Notes: generated from the letters alone by a model not told the origin. Shown: positions 1-6,424, counted from the first letter of the stretch. The stretch: DNA of 7,058 nucleotides from Actinomycetota bacterium (GCA_019348305.1 JAHWJQ010000109.1:1-7058), one strand, 5' to 3'. Translations and numbers: made by a program.

Positions 1-377
1 TGGCCGGCGATGAAGCTGCCATTCCCGCCATCAGCCAGCTGCTCGAGGCATTGCCGCGCGAGACGCCCGTGCAGGTGCACATCGAGGCGGCCCAGCCCGA
101 GGCCACGGTCTCTCTACCCGACCACCCCGCCGCCTCGGTGACCTGGTGGGACCAGGAGCGCGGTGCGGCCGCCGGCGAGGCCCTCGTCGCTGCTCTCCGG
201 GGCGCGGAGTTGCCGCCCGGCACCAGGGTATGGGTGGCCGGCGAAGCTGCGGCGGTCCAGCGGATCCGCCGTCACCTCTTCGAGGAGCGGGGGGTGCCCC
301 GGAGCCACGCGACGGTACGGGGCTACTGGAAGCACGGCGGCAGTGGTGACGCCGAGGAAGACCCTCGACAGGATTGA
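1..377 (+). CDS. Siderophore-interacting protein, C-terminal domain (partial)
   Basis: The gene enters from the left edge; codons begin at base 3 and the stop is TGA at 375-377, leaving 124 residues. The fragment opens with AGDEAAIPAI, matching the 'GDETALPAI' signature that starts the SIP C-terminal (NAD(P)H-binding) domain. It continues with a tryptophan pair (VTWWDQE), a RVWVAGEAAAVQRIRRHL segment and a terminal GYWKHG, all in the order expected for the ViuB/SIP family. These cytoplasmic flavoproteins reduce ferric siderophores to release iron. The missing upstream part should hold the FAD-binding domain. The TTG at 51 is internal to the domain, so it is not a start. The gene runs tail to tail with the 3D-domain gene, 17 nt apart. 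Family assignment is from motifs seen; the siderophore used cannot be told. Confidence 0.9.
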   Translation, partial: AGDEAAIPAISQLLEALPRETPVQVHIEAAQPEATVSLPDHPAASVTWWDQERGAAAGEALVAALRGAELPPGTRVWVAGEAAAVQRIRRHLFEERGVPRSHATVRGYWKHGGSGDAEEDPRQD

Positions 378-394
378 CCCTTCTGAGGCGCTCC

Positions 395-1558
395 TTACGT
401 CGTGAGGTGGACGGCGAGGGCTTGGCGACCGAACTCGCGGCAGTAGGTCGAGGAGGGGTGCCAGATGTCGAGCCTCCTGCCCTTGATGTCCGCCCCGGTG
501 TCGACCGCTACCCGGGTGCCCACACCCTCGATGAACATGCGGGTGCCGAGGGGGATCACGCGGGGGTCGACGGCGACACCTTCTTGAGATACGGGGGTAC
601 CCGACTTCGTCATTCCCGGGAGGGAGTAACAGGTGACCTCGAAGGTGCCGACGTGCTCGCCGCCCGTGGCTACCCAGTAGCCATCAGCCCCAGGGGTGGC
701 GGCGATGCCGACGACGGGGCTGGGCCCGGCCTCGCCCGCCGTCCCGTGGAAGGCAGCGGCGCCGAAGCTGAAGATGCCCCCGCCGGCGGCCGCCAACCAG
801 TAGCCGTCGCCGCCAGGAGTGGTGGCCATGCCCACGATGGGCTCCCTCAGTCGCAGGCGCCCCGCGGAGCCGTGGAAGGCGGCGTCGCCGAAGGTGAAGA
901 TGCCACCATCGGCCGCCACCAGCCAGTAGCCGGCGCCGGTGGGGCTGGCGGCCATCCCCACGATGGGCTCCCTCAGCCGCAGGTCCCCCGCAGAGCCGTG
1001 GAAGGCGGCGTCGCCGAAGGCGAAGATGCCACCGTCGGCCGCCACCAGCCAGTAGCCGGCACCGGTCGGCGTGACCGCCATCCCCACGACGGGCTGGTTG
1101 AGGCGCTGGCTCCCGGTGGAACCCTGGAACGTGGCGTCGCCGAAAGCGAAGATGCCCCCGCCGGCGGCCGCCAACCAGTAGCCGCCTCCGGTGGGAGTGG
1201 CGGCGATGTCGACGATGGGAGTCGCCAGCGACGAAGCCCCCATTGACCCGTGGAAAGTGGCGTCACCAAAGCCAAAGACGCCGCCGTCGGTCGCAGCGAG
1301 CCAGTAGCCCTGGCCGCTGGGCGAGGAGGCGATCGCCGTCACCGGCTGGGTCTCGGCGGCGCCGTAGAAGACGGCTTGACCCCGGGTGATCACAGTGCCG
1401 GCGGCGGCGGCGCCGGCAGTGGCCGTCGGCAGCACGAGCGCCAGCAGCGCAGGCAGGCAAGCGACGACCCCGAAGACGGCGGCGAGGCGCGATCGGTTGA
1501 TGCGGACGGCTGAGCCGCCGTGGCGAGGGCGCGCCACTGTGGGAGCGGTTGCAGCCAT
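395..1558 (-). CDS. Secreted six-repeat, 3D-domain protein, probable cell-wall hydrolase
   Basis: This encodes 387 residues. I chose the ATG at 1556-1558 because AAGGAG lies 8 nt upstream (1567-1572) and a promoter lies about 125 nt upstream; the open frame extends to 1732 but would run through that promoter. Residues 18-50 look like a signal peptide: arginines (RINRSR), a hydrophobic core, then an Ala/Gly-rich cleavage region. Residues 72-300 hold six copies of a 42-residue unit, P-(I/V)-V-G-M-A...GYWLVAADGGIFAFGDAAFHGSAG, with GYW at 84, 126, 168, 210, 252 and 293. I infer a beta-propeller-like fold. Residues 305-387 form a 3D domain: VAVDPRVIPLGT, VDTGADIKG and LDIW supply the three signature Asp residues D331, D353 and D364. 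In MltA-like lytic transglycosylases and Rpf-associated proteins this domain acts on peptidoglycan. No Rpf, LysM or SLT domain is visible, so the substrate is inferred. Confidence 0.88.
   Translation of the reverse strand: MAATAPTVARPRHGGSAVRINRSRLAAVFGVVACLPALLALVLPTATAGAAAAGTVITRGQAVFYGAAETQPVTAIASSPSGQGYWLAATDGGVFGFGDATFHGSMGASSLATPIVDIAATPTGGGYWLAAAGGGIFAFGDATFQGSTGSQRLNQPVVGMAVTPTGAGYWLVAADGGIFAFGDAAFHGSAGDLRLREPIVGMAASPTGAGYWLVAADGGIFTFGDAAFHGSAGRLRLREPIVGMATTPGGDGYWLAAAGGGIFSFGAAAFHGTAGEAGPSPVVGIAATPGADGYWVATGGEHVGTFEVTCYSLPGMTKSGTPVSQEGVAVDPRVIPLGTRMFIEGVGTRVAVDTGADIKGRRLDIWHPSSTYCREFGRQALAVHLTT
659..1345 (-). repeat. In-gene tandem repeat, 126-bp period, about 5.5 copies
   Basis: The DNA coding for the 42-residue units repeats every 126 bp. 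Adjacent copies at 831-956 and 957-1082 differ at about 12 of 126 positions by eye, and most of their first 110 bases match. The outer copies are more diverged, and the sixth is shorter, running straight into the 3D domain. This is a protein repeat, not an array of non-coding repeats. The near identity of the central copies points to recent duplication or gene conversion, and such a stretch can also collapse or expand in short-read assemblies. Confidence 0.85.
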
Positions 1559-1682
1559 GGGGGAATCTCCTTCTCGGGTGCCCGACAACAGGCGCCCTTT
1601 GCTGGGCTCGGACTGGCCGACCCTCTGACGCTCTGCCGGAGGGAGAGCCCTCTCGCGCGGCTGAAGCCGGGGGGGCGCTGCT
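1559..1682 (-). promoter_or_regulatory. GC-rich, foldable 5' leader of the 3D-domain gene; class unknown
   Basis: The predicted untranslated leader contains several short potential hairpins in a row. They are GGC/GCC around TTCA (1659-1668), GAGGG/CCCTC around CTCT (1639-1652), GCCC/GGGC around AGCAAA (1594-1607), and TCGG/CCGA around GCAC (1574-1585). The last sits only a few bases before the AAGGAG ribosome-binding site at 1567-1572. Cell-wall hydrolase genes in actinobacteria often carry a cyclic-di-AMP (ydaO) riboswitch, but I cannot find that motif's conserved core here. At this GC content short stems also arise by chance, so this is a candidate RNA regulator only. Confidence 0.35.
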
Positions 1683-1688
1683 TGGACC

Positions 1689-1719
1689 ACACTAACCAGG
1701 GCCGCGGCGGACAAGTCAA
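1689..1719 (-). promoter_or_regulatory. Probable sigma70-type promoter of the 3D-domain gene
   Basis: On the minus strand a -35-like TTGACT (1719-1714) is followed by a -10-like TAGTGT (1694-1689), with a 19-nt spacer, or 18 nt if TTAGTG is taken. Transcription would begin near 1681-1683. The resulting leader of about 125 nt ends in a good Shine-Dalgarno sequence before the ATG at 1558. The match is by eye, with the -35 the stronger part. Confidence 0.5.
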
Positions 1720-1772
1720 ACCAGAGGTGCAATGCGGCGGGCGTCTGGCACCAGATCTCGGCCGGTGCCGCC

Positions 1773-1778
1773 TAGTTT
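1773..1778 (+). promoter_or_regulatory. -10 box for a leaderless transcript of the glycosyltransferase gene
   Basis: TAGTTT fits the TANNNT consensus and ends 8 nt before the GTG at 1787, so transcription would begin at or next to the start codon. There is no Shine-Dalgarno sequence in between. No clear -35 element is visible. It lies back to back with the promoter of the 3D-domain gene, about 55 bases away. Confidence 0.4.
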
Positions 1779-1786
1779 CTGCCACT

Positions 1787-3598
1787 GTGCGGGCCAGCGT
1801 CATCATGCCGACCTACGATCAGGATGCGTTCCTCCCCGGGGCCGTCGCGTCAGTGCTGGCCCAGAGCGAGCCGAGCTGGGAGCTGATCGTGGTCGACGAC
1901 GGCTCACCGGGGCAGACCAAGAACGCGCTCGGGCCGGCACTCGACGACCCTCGGGTCCGCCTCGAGGTGTTCGACCGCAACCGTGGCCTTGGTGCCGCCC
2001 TCAACCGGGGTCTCGACTGCGCCAGAGGCGACTATGTCGCCTACCTGCCGTCGGATGACCTCTTTCACCGCGACCACCTCTCGGCGCTGCTCGCCGCCCT
2101 GGACGGGGCGCCAGAGGCCGTCCTGGCGATAGCCGGCGTCCGTCACCACCAGGTGCAGACGTCGCCAGGGCGCATCGAGGGAGAGCCGTTGCAGCTCGTC
2201 CAGGTGGCCCACCGCCGGACGGACGACCGCTGGGTGGAACGGTCGGAGCTCACCACCGACGACCTCGACAGGATGCTGTGGACGCGGCTGCTCCGGCACG
2301 GCCCCGCCGTCGAGACCGGTGTGGTGACCTGTGAGTGGGGATGTCATCCCCTCCAGCGCCACACCGCCTTGCGCGAGCCCTGGGGAGGGCTCAACACCTA
2401 CCGCGCCCGGTACGCGGTGCGCGAACCCCTCCGCTTCCACAGCACCGTCGGCCACTTGCACGACGAGGTGGAGCACTACCGTCGCTTCCGGGAGCGAGCG
2501 TCCACTCCACGGGCGAGCGACGGCCTGCGGGTACTGCTCGTCGGGGAGTTGGCCCACAACCCCGAACGAATCCTCCTGCTCGAGGAGCGGGGGCACGAGC
2601 TGCATGGCCTCTGGACCGACACCCCGGTGTGGTTCAACACCGTCGGGCCGTTGCCGTTCGGTCACGTCGCCGACGTTGCGCGACATGGCTGGCGCGATGC
2701 GGTACGCCGCCTCCAACCGGACGTCATCTACGCGTTGCTCAACTGGCAAGCAGTGAGCTTCGCCAACGAGGTGCTCGGCGCCGACCTGGGGATCCCGTTC
2801 GTGTGGCACCTCAAGGAGGGCCCGGCCCACGCACGCGAGCACGGCCTGTGGGCCGATCTGGTCTCCCTGCACACCCGCTCCGACGGTGTCGTCTACTCCA
2901 GCCCTGAGCTGCGGGAGTGGTTCGCGGCGACGGTTCCGGCCAGCGCGATGGTCCCGGCGCTCGTCGTCGACGGCGACCTGCCCAAAGGTGAGTGGCTGGC
3001 CGGTGAACCATCCCCGCTGCTCTCGTCGCGAGACGGCGCAGTGCACACGGTGATCCCCGGACGGCCGATGGGCCCTGAACCCGAGGTGGTCGGCGCGCTG
3101 GCCCGGGCCAACGTGCATGTCCACCTCTACAGCGAGAAGGCAGCGGCCCAGATGCAGTCGTGGGTGGCGGAGGTTCAGCGTCTCGCCCCGGCCCATTTCC
3201 ACCTCCATCGCCAGGTCGACCAGCCTGCCTGGGTGGCGGAGTTCTCCAAGTACGACGCTGGCTGGCTCCACGGCTTCAGCAGCGACAACCACGGTGACTC
3301 CTTCGCCGCCACGTGGGACGACCTCAACTATCCGGCGCGGATGGCGACGCTGGCAGCCGCCGGAGTCCCGATGATCCAGCGCGACAACAGCGGGTCGATC
3401 GTGGCCACCCAGACCCTGGCCCGCGAGCGGGATCTCGGGGTCTTCTGGCGCGACGGCGACGACCTGGCTGCCCAGCTACGAGATGGCGGTCGGATGGCGG
3501 CGCTACGGGACAGCGTCTGGTCCCAGCGCCGCGAGTTCACCTTCGATGCCCACGTCGACCGCCTCGTCGACTTCCTGCGTTCGGCGGCCGAACGATAA
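1787..3598 (+). CDS. Two-domain glycosyltransferase: GT2 joined to a GT-B-like domain
   Basis: The start is taken as GTG 1787, directly before the first beta strand (RASVIMPTYDQ) and 8 nt after a TANNNT box. The frame is open back to 1520, but that stretch overlaps the divergent gene and has no family features. The protein is 603 residues. Residues 1-110 are a GT2 (GT-A fold) nucleotide-sugar-binding domain: IMPTYDQ, ELIVVDDGS at 32-40, NRGLGAALNRGL, and a DXD-like SDD at 89-91. Residues from about 246 to the end look like a GT-B enzyme: a Rossmann start (LRVLLVGE), HLKEGPAHAR near 341, and DDLNYPARMATLAAAGVPMIQ near 511-531, resembling the donor-binding region of GT4-like enzymes. No signal peptide or membrane span is seen, so it should act on the cytoplasmic side. 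A role in making a surface polysaccharide or glycolipid is inferred; donor and acceptor are unknown. ATG 1805 is a less likely start because it removes the first strand. Confidence 0.85.
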   Translation: MRASVIMPTYDQDAFLPGAVASVLAQSEPSWELIVVDDGSPGQTKNALGPALDDPRVRLEVFDRNRGLGAALNRGLDCARGDYVAYLPSDDLFHRDHLSALLAALDGAPEAVLAIAGVRHHQVQTSPGRIEGEPLQLVQVAHRRTDDRWVERSELTTDDLDRMLWTRLLRHGPAVETGVVTCEWGCHPLQRHTALREPWGGLNTYRARYAVREPLRFHSTVGHLHDEVEHYRRFRERASTPRASDGLRVLLVGELAHNPERILLLEERGHELHGLWTDTPVWFNTVGPLPFGHVADVARHGWRDAVRRLQPDVIYALLNWQAVSFANEVLGADLGIPFVWHLKEGPAHAREHGLWADLVSLHTRSDGVVYSSPELREWFAATVPASAMVPALVVDGDLPKGEWLAGEPSPLLSSRDGAVHTVIPGRPMGPEPEVVGALARANVHVHLYSEKAAAQMQSWVAEVQRLAPAHFHLHRQVDQPAWVAEFSKYDAGWLHGFSSDNHGDSFAATWDDLNYPARMATLAAAGVPMIQRDNSGSIVATQTLARERDLGVFWRDGDDLAAQLRDGGRMAALRDSVWSQRREFTFDAHVDRLVDFLRSAAER

Positions 3599-3613
3599 GG
3601 GTGTCGCACGTCG

Positions 3614-3619
3614 TAGCGT
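3614..3619 (+). promoter_or_regulatory. -10 box for a leaderless transcript of the ferredoxin-hydrolase gene
   Basis: TAGCGT matches TANNNT and is followed 6 nt later by the GTG start at 3626, with no ribosome-binding site between. It lies just after the stop of the glycosyltransferase gene (3598), so the downstream gene may be transcribed on its own despite the short gap. No strong -35 is seen. Confidence 0.45.
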
Positions 3620-3625
3620 TGGCCC

Positions 3626-4492
3626 GTGGCCCGCATCGACCAGCGCGACCCTCGCAACGCAGGGGGTGCTTGGTTCGTCGACACCCGCTGCATCGACTGT
3701 GGCACCTGCCGCGAGCTGGTCCCCGAGCTGTTCGGATCTGTCGGCGGCCAGTCCGTGGTGACGGTGCAGCCCTCGACCCCCGGAGGCGAGCACCGCGCCT
3801 GGCTGGCCGCCGAGGCCTGCCCCACGCAATCCATCGGCCGCTCGCCACGAACCCCACGTCCTCAGGGCCTCTATCCCCTGCCCGTCGACGGGCCGGTGCA
3901 CGACCTGGGCTACACGAGTGAGGCGTCGTTCGGCGCCACCAGCTACCTGGTCCTGCGTCCCGAGGGCAACCTCATGATCGACGCCCCGCGCCTGACCCGG
4001 TTCTTGACGTCGCCCGTCGATGACCTGGGCGGCGTGGCCCACGTGCTGCTCACCCACCGCGATGACGTGGCCGATGCGCCGCTGTGGGCAGAACGCTACG
4101 GCGCCCGTGTTTGGATCCACGAGGCCGACCGGATTGCGGCGCCCAGTGCGACCGACCTGCTGCGAGGCGAGGGACCAACGGCCGTCGCACCTGGCGTCGT
4201 CGCCATCCCCGTCCCCGGCCACACCCGGGGCTCGGTCGCCTTTGTCGTGGACGACACCTGGCTCTTCAGCGGCGACTCCCTGGCATGGAGCCACCGTCGC
4301 CAGGACCTGATCGCCTTCCGAGACGCCTGCTGGTATTCGTGGTCGGAGCAGACCCGGTCCCTGGCCCGCCTCGCCGATCTGGCCTGGTTTTCCTGGGTGT
4401 TGCCGGGGCACGGCGCGCGCGTGCACCTCGATCCCGACGATGCCCACGGGCGACTCCTGCGACTGGTCGAGCGGATGGGCAACGCCGCCTGA
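3626..4492 (+). CDS. Ferredoxin / metallo-beta-lactamase-fold hydrolase fusion
   Basis: This is 288 residues from a GTG start that follows a TANNNT box by 6 nt. Residues 15-72 are a ferredoxin-like module: C22-x2-C25-x2-C28 and, after 36 residues, C65-P (CIDCGTC...ACPTQSI), enough for one [4Fe-4S] cluster. Residues 95-288 follow the metallo-beta-lactamase fold: GATSYLVL, LMIDAPRL, LLTHRDDVAD at 141-150, VPGHTRGS (H199), LFSGDSLA (D217) and LPGHGARVH (H262). The usual HxHxDH is replaced by H144-R-D-D-V-A-D150, with Asp at the place of the second His, so metal loading may differ from glyoxalase II. The later ligands H199, D217 and H262 are kept. No signal peptide is seen, so a cytoplasmic location is likely. 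Substrate and electron partner are unknown. It ends 7 nt from the convergent protease gene. Confidence 0.87.
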   Translation: MARIDQRDPRNAGGAWFVDTRCIDCGTCRELVPELFGSVGGQSVVTVQPSTPGGEHRAWLAAEACPTQSIGRSPRTPRPQGLYPLPVDGPVHDLGYTSEASFGATSYLVLRPEGNLMIDAPRLTRFLTSPVDDLGGVAHVLLTHRDDVADAPLWAERYGARVWIHEADRIAAPSATDLLRGEGPTAVAPGVVAIPVPGHTRGSVAFVVDDTWLFSGDSLAWSHRRQDLIAFRDACWYSWSEQTRSLARLADLAWFSWVLPGHGARVHLDPDDAHGRLLRLVERMGNAA

Positions 4493-4499
4493 GCGTTCG

Positions 4500-5186
4500 T
4501 CACTGCCAGTGCGGGGGCCGGGCCCCTGCCCGCAGCACCCACACAGCGACGACGAGGGCGGCGCTGTTGGTGGCGATGTGGGCCAGTGCCGGCGCCACGA
4601 GGCTGCCGCTGCGCAGGCGGAGCCAGCAGAAGACGATGCCGGCGACGGCGGTGACGACCACGCCGCCGATGACCACGGGGACCTGGGGAGCCATGCGGTT
4701 CGCGCGGAGCGCCTCGATGGTGGGAACGACGTGCCACAGCCCGAAGACGGCCGACGACCAGGCCACGGCAGCGCCAGCCGAGGTGATCCGGCTGAGCACG
4801 GCGAGCAGCACGCCGCGGAAGGCGACCTCTTCGAGGACGACCGTACCGAGGGGTATCCGCACCAGCGCCTGGTAGGCAGCCCCCGCACCCGTCATGCCGG
4901 CGACCCTTCCGTCTGCGAACAGCCGCCGGGTGGCAGGGACGAGCGCGCCGGCCACGAGCGTGACGGTCACGACGAAGAAGGCCACAGCACCGACCGCCAG
5001 CCCCCGGCCGACAGCCGACCGACCGAGGCCGAGCTCCGCGGCCGAGATCCCGCTCAGTCGAGCGATGCCAACCAGAGCGACGGCCATGGCCAGGTTCACT
5101 GGGACGTACAGCCCGGGCGGTAGCACGAGGTTGCCCACCAGGTTGTGGGCAACGAGGAGGGCGAGAACCAGGGCGAGGACGGCCAC
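4500..5186 (-). CDS. CPBP (CAAX/Abi-type) intramembrane metalloprotease
   Basis: This is 228 residues, mostly hydrophobic, with about six to eight likely membrane segments (for example 1-13, 27-43, 61-84, 136-150, 170-187, 198-219). The three motifs of PF02517 are present in order: EEVAFRG (E119, E120, R124), FGLWH (F148, H152) and HIATN (H203, N207). Related proteins include Rce1-type CAAX proteases and bacterial Abi proteins linked to peptide maturation or immunity. No bacteriocin or other partner gene is visible here, so the substrate is unknown. The GTG start at 5184-5186 lies 3 nt after the stop of the winged-helix gene and lacks a Shine-Dalgarno sequence, which suggests co-transcription and translational coupling. 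The C-terminus is tail to tail with the ferredoxin-hydrolase gene. Confidence 0.88.
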   Translation of the reverse strand: MAVLALVLALLVAHNLVGNLVLPPGLYVPVNLAMAVALVGIARLSGISAAELGLGRSAVGRGLAVGAVAFFVVTVTLVAGALVPATRRLFADGRVAGMTGAGAAYQALVRIPLGTVVLEEVAFRGVLLAVLSRITSAGAAVAWSSAVFGLWHVVPTIEALRANRMAPQVPVVIGGVVVTAVAGIVFCWLRLRSGSLVAPALAHIATNSAALVVAVWVLRAGARPPHWQ

Positions 5187-5189
5187 CGA

Positions 5190-6312
5190 TCAGGAGGCCA
5201 TTTCTCGCTGGAGTGGCGTGGGGAACCGGGGCTTGACGACGGCGCCGCTGCCGTCGAGCCACGCCTGCATCCGGTCGGCCGCGGTCTCCACGGCGGCCGC
5301 GCCCTCGCCGCCGATGTCGACGAGCACCCTGGTGACGACCTCCCCGGTGGATCGCTGGGCCCAGCCTCCGACGATGCGACCGCAGTACCAGATCGCGGGG
5401 CCGGCATTGCCGCTGCGGTCGAACAGGTGCGGTCCCATGTCACCCAGGTACCACGACCGGTTCTTCCACCCCCATGGTGGTGGGATCCAGACTCGGCACC
5501 AGCGCGGCCCATGGGCCAGGGTCAGCGGGCGGCGCTGGCGGCGATTCGCCGGCCGCGGCGAGTGCTCGCTTCGTCGTCGCCACCGTCCACCCCGCCCACC
5601 ACTTCAGGTCCCCGGCGAGGTCCACCGCTGCCGGTCCGAAGGCCGGCAACCACCGGCGCGCTAGCTCTGCCTGGGCATCGGCTGTCTCCAGAGGCTCGCC
5701 GGCAGCCGGGGCCACCACGTAGCGGTGCTGGGTCGAGGTCCAGCTGCCGCGGGGCCGGCTCCGCACGACGCGCCCGTCACACGCGAGGAGCAGCACGATC
5801 CTGCTGGCGAGGCCGACGTCCGTCGCCCACTTGGAAGCGCCGCCCAAACGTACGGTCCCCTTGAGGGCGGGGACGTCTGTGGCCAGCTCGGCCGTGAGGG
5901 CCTCGCCCCTGCCGGCGATCGCCTCGAGCGCCTGCTCTTCGAGATCGGCCACGAAACGCCGCGCATCGGCGGCGATGCCCTCGGCCTCGATCGCGGTGAG
6001 GAGCTTGCGCCTCTCGTCGGCGGCGACTGCCCGGCCACATGCGGCGGCAACGACCGGGACGAGATCGGCTGGCACCGCCCACATCGTGCGGCGCATCCCC
6101 ATGACGCGCACGATCGTGCGGTCGTCGTGCAGCGCACGATCCACCTCGGAAACTGGTGCGCCCGCGCCGGCGGTACGCGCAGCCACGGCGAGATGCACCG
6201 TTGCCGGGTCGGTGGCGTGAAGAGCGACGAGGGACGAGGCCACCCCCTCGGGAGTGGGAGCCCGATAAGCGGGCGCCAGCCGGTGCAGCGCTCCGATCGA
6301 GGGCATGGACAC
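5190..6312 (-). pseudogene. Winged-helix (HTH_42, YcaQ/AlkZ-like) protein with a one-base frameshift
   Basis: Two adjacent frames make one gene. The first (6312 to 5440) gives 290 residues, beginning MSMPSIGALHRL with LHATDPATVHLAVAAR near 31-46, RTMWAVP at 75-81 and VPSLDPTTMG at 272-281, then ends in an unrelated tail. The second (5438 to 5190) continues with MGPHLFDRSGNAGPAIWYCGR, VGGWAQRSTGEVV and RFPTPLQREMAS. Dropping one base in the five-C run at 5469-5473 joins them through MGWKNRSWYLGDMGPHLF, the typical C-terminal motif of the family, and yields exactly 373 residues. HTH_42 proteins include AlkZ and YcaQ DNA glycosylases that unhook crosslinks, but the glutamine motif (LQAQ) appears here as LHAT, so glycosylase activity is doubtful. 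The start is GTG 6312, 6 nt after a TANNNT box; ATG 6306 is possible. Whether the break is real or a sequencing error cannot be told here. Confidence 0.87.
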
Positions 6313-6318
6313 GACGCG

Positions 6319-6324
6319 ACCCTA
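6319..6324 (-). promoter_or_regulatory. -10 box for a leaderless transcript of the winged-helix gene
   Basis: On the minus strand TAGGGT matches TANNNT and is followed by 6 nt and then the GTG at 6312-6310. This repeats the layout seen before the ferredoxin-hydrolase gene and supports GTG 6312 over ATG 6306. It would also drive the protease gene downstream. It lies divergent to, and about 30 bases from, the probable tRNA promoter. Confidence 0.45.
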
Positions 6325-6355
6325 CGGTCCGACGGCACGGGGAGCGAGGGTCCGC

Positions 6356-6361
6356 TACGAT
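6356..6361 (+). promoter_or_regulatory. Possible -10 box for the tRNA-Asp/tRNA-Phe transcript
   Basis: TACGAT is a good -10 match about 63 bases before the first tRNA. The -35 region is weak. The short leader would contain a small hairpin, CGCC/GGCG around TTCGA at 6368-6380. No other good -10 is seen between 6325 and 6424. Confidence 0.35.
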
Positions 6362-6424
6362 CCTGATCGCCTTCGAGGCGGCGCCGGCAGGAGTCCGGTG
6401 CGGGGGTGCGGAGAGAAGGTGCCT

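Noticed and set aside
374..1246. Long plus-strand reading frame through the repeat gene
   Set aside because: It is the antisense shadow of the 126-bp coding repeats: low-complexity Gly/Ala/Asp sequence with no family features, opposite a well-supported gene.
659..1345. CRISPR array or non-coding satellite
   Set aside because: The period is 126 bp with no spacers, and the units are in frame and code for a conserved protein motif.
1559..1685. Cyclic-di-AMP (ydaO) or cyclic-di-GMP (GEMM) riboswitch in the 3D-gene leader
   Set aside because: The conserved ydaO segments (GGGGGAACC core and the CCGAACCCG-AGCTAACC region) and the GEMM segments (GCACAGGGCAAACC) are not present; only loose partial matches such as AGCAAAGGGC occur.
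1559..1732. Longer N-terminus for the 3D-domain protein starting near 1732
   Set aside because: The extra 58 residues cover the promoter and leader, have no signal peptide, and the ATG at 1558 has a strong ribosome-binding site.
1520..1786. Longer N-terminus for the glycosyltransferase
   Set aside because: The extra residues overlap the divergent gene and its leader and precede the normal first beta strand of a GT2 domain.
1904..3292. Long minus-strand reading frame within the glycosyltransferase gene
   Set aside because: It is antisense to a gene with clear motifs and shows no recognisable domain; such frames are common in GC-rich DNA.
4500..6312. Phage-defence or bacteriocin system built on the Abi-type protease and the winged-helix protein
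   Set aside because: No toxin, nuclease, peptide precursor or transporter lies beside them, and both families have common housekeeping members.
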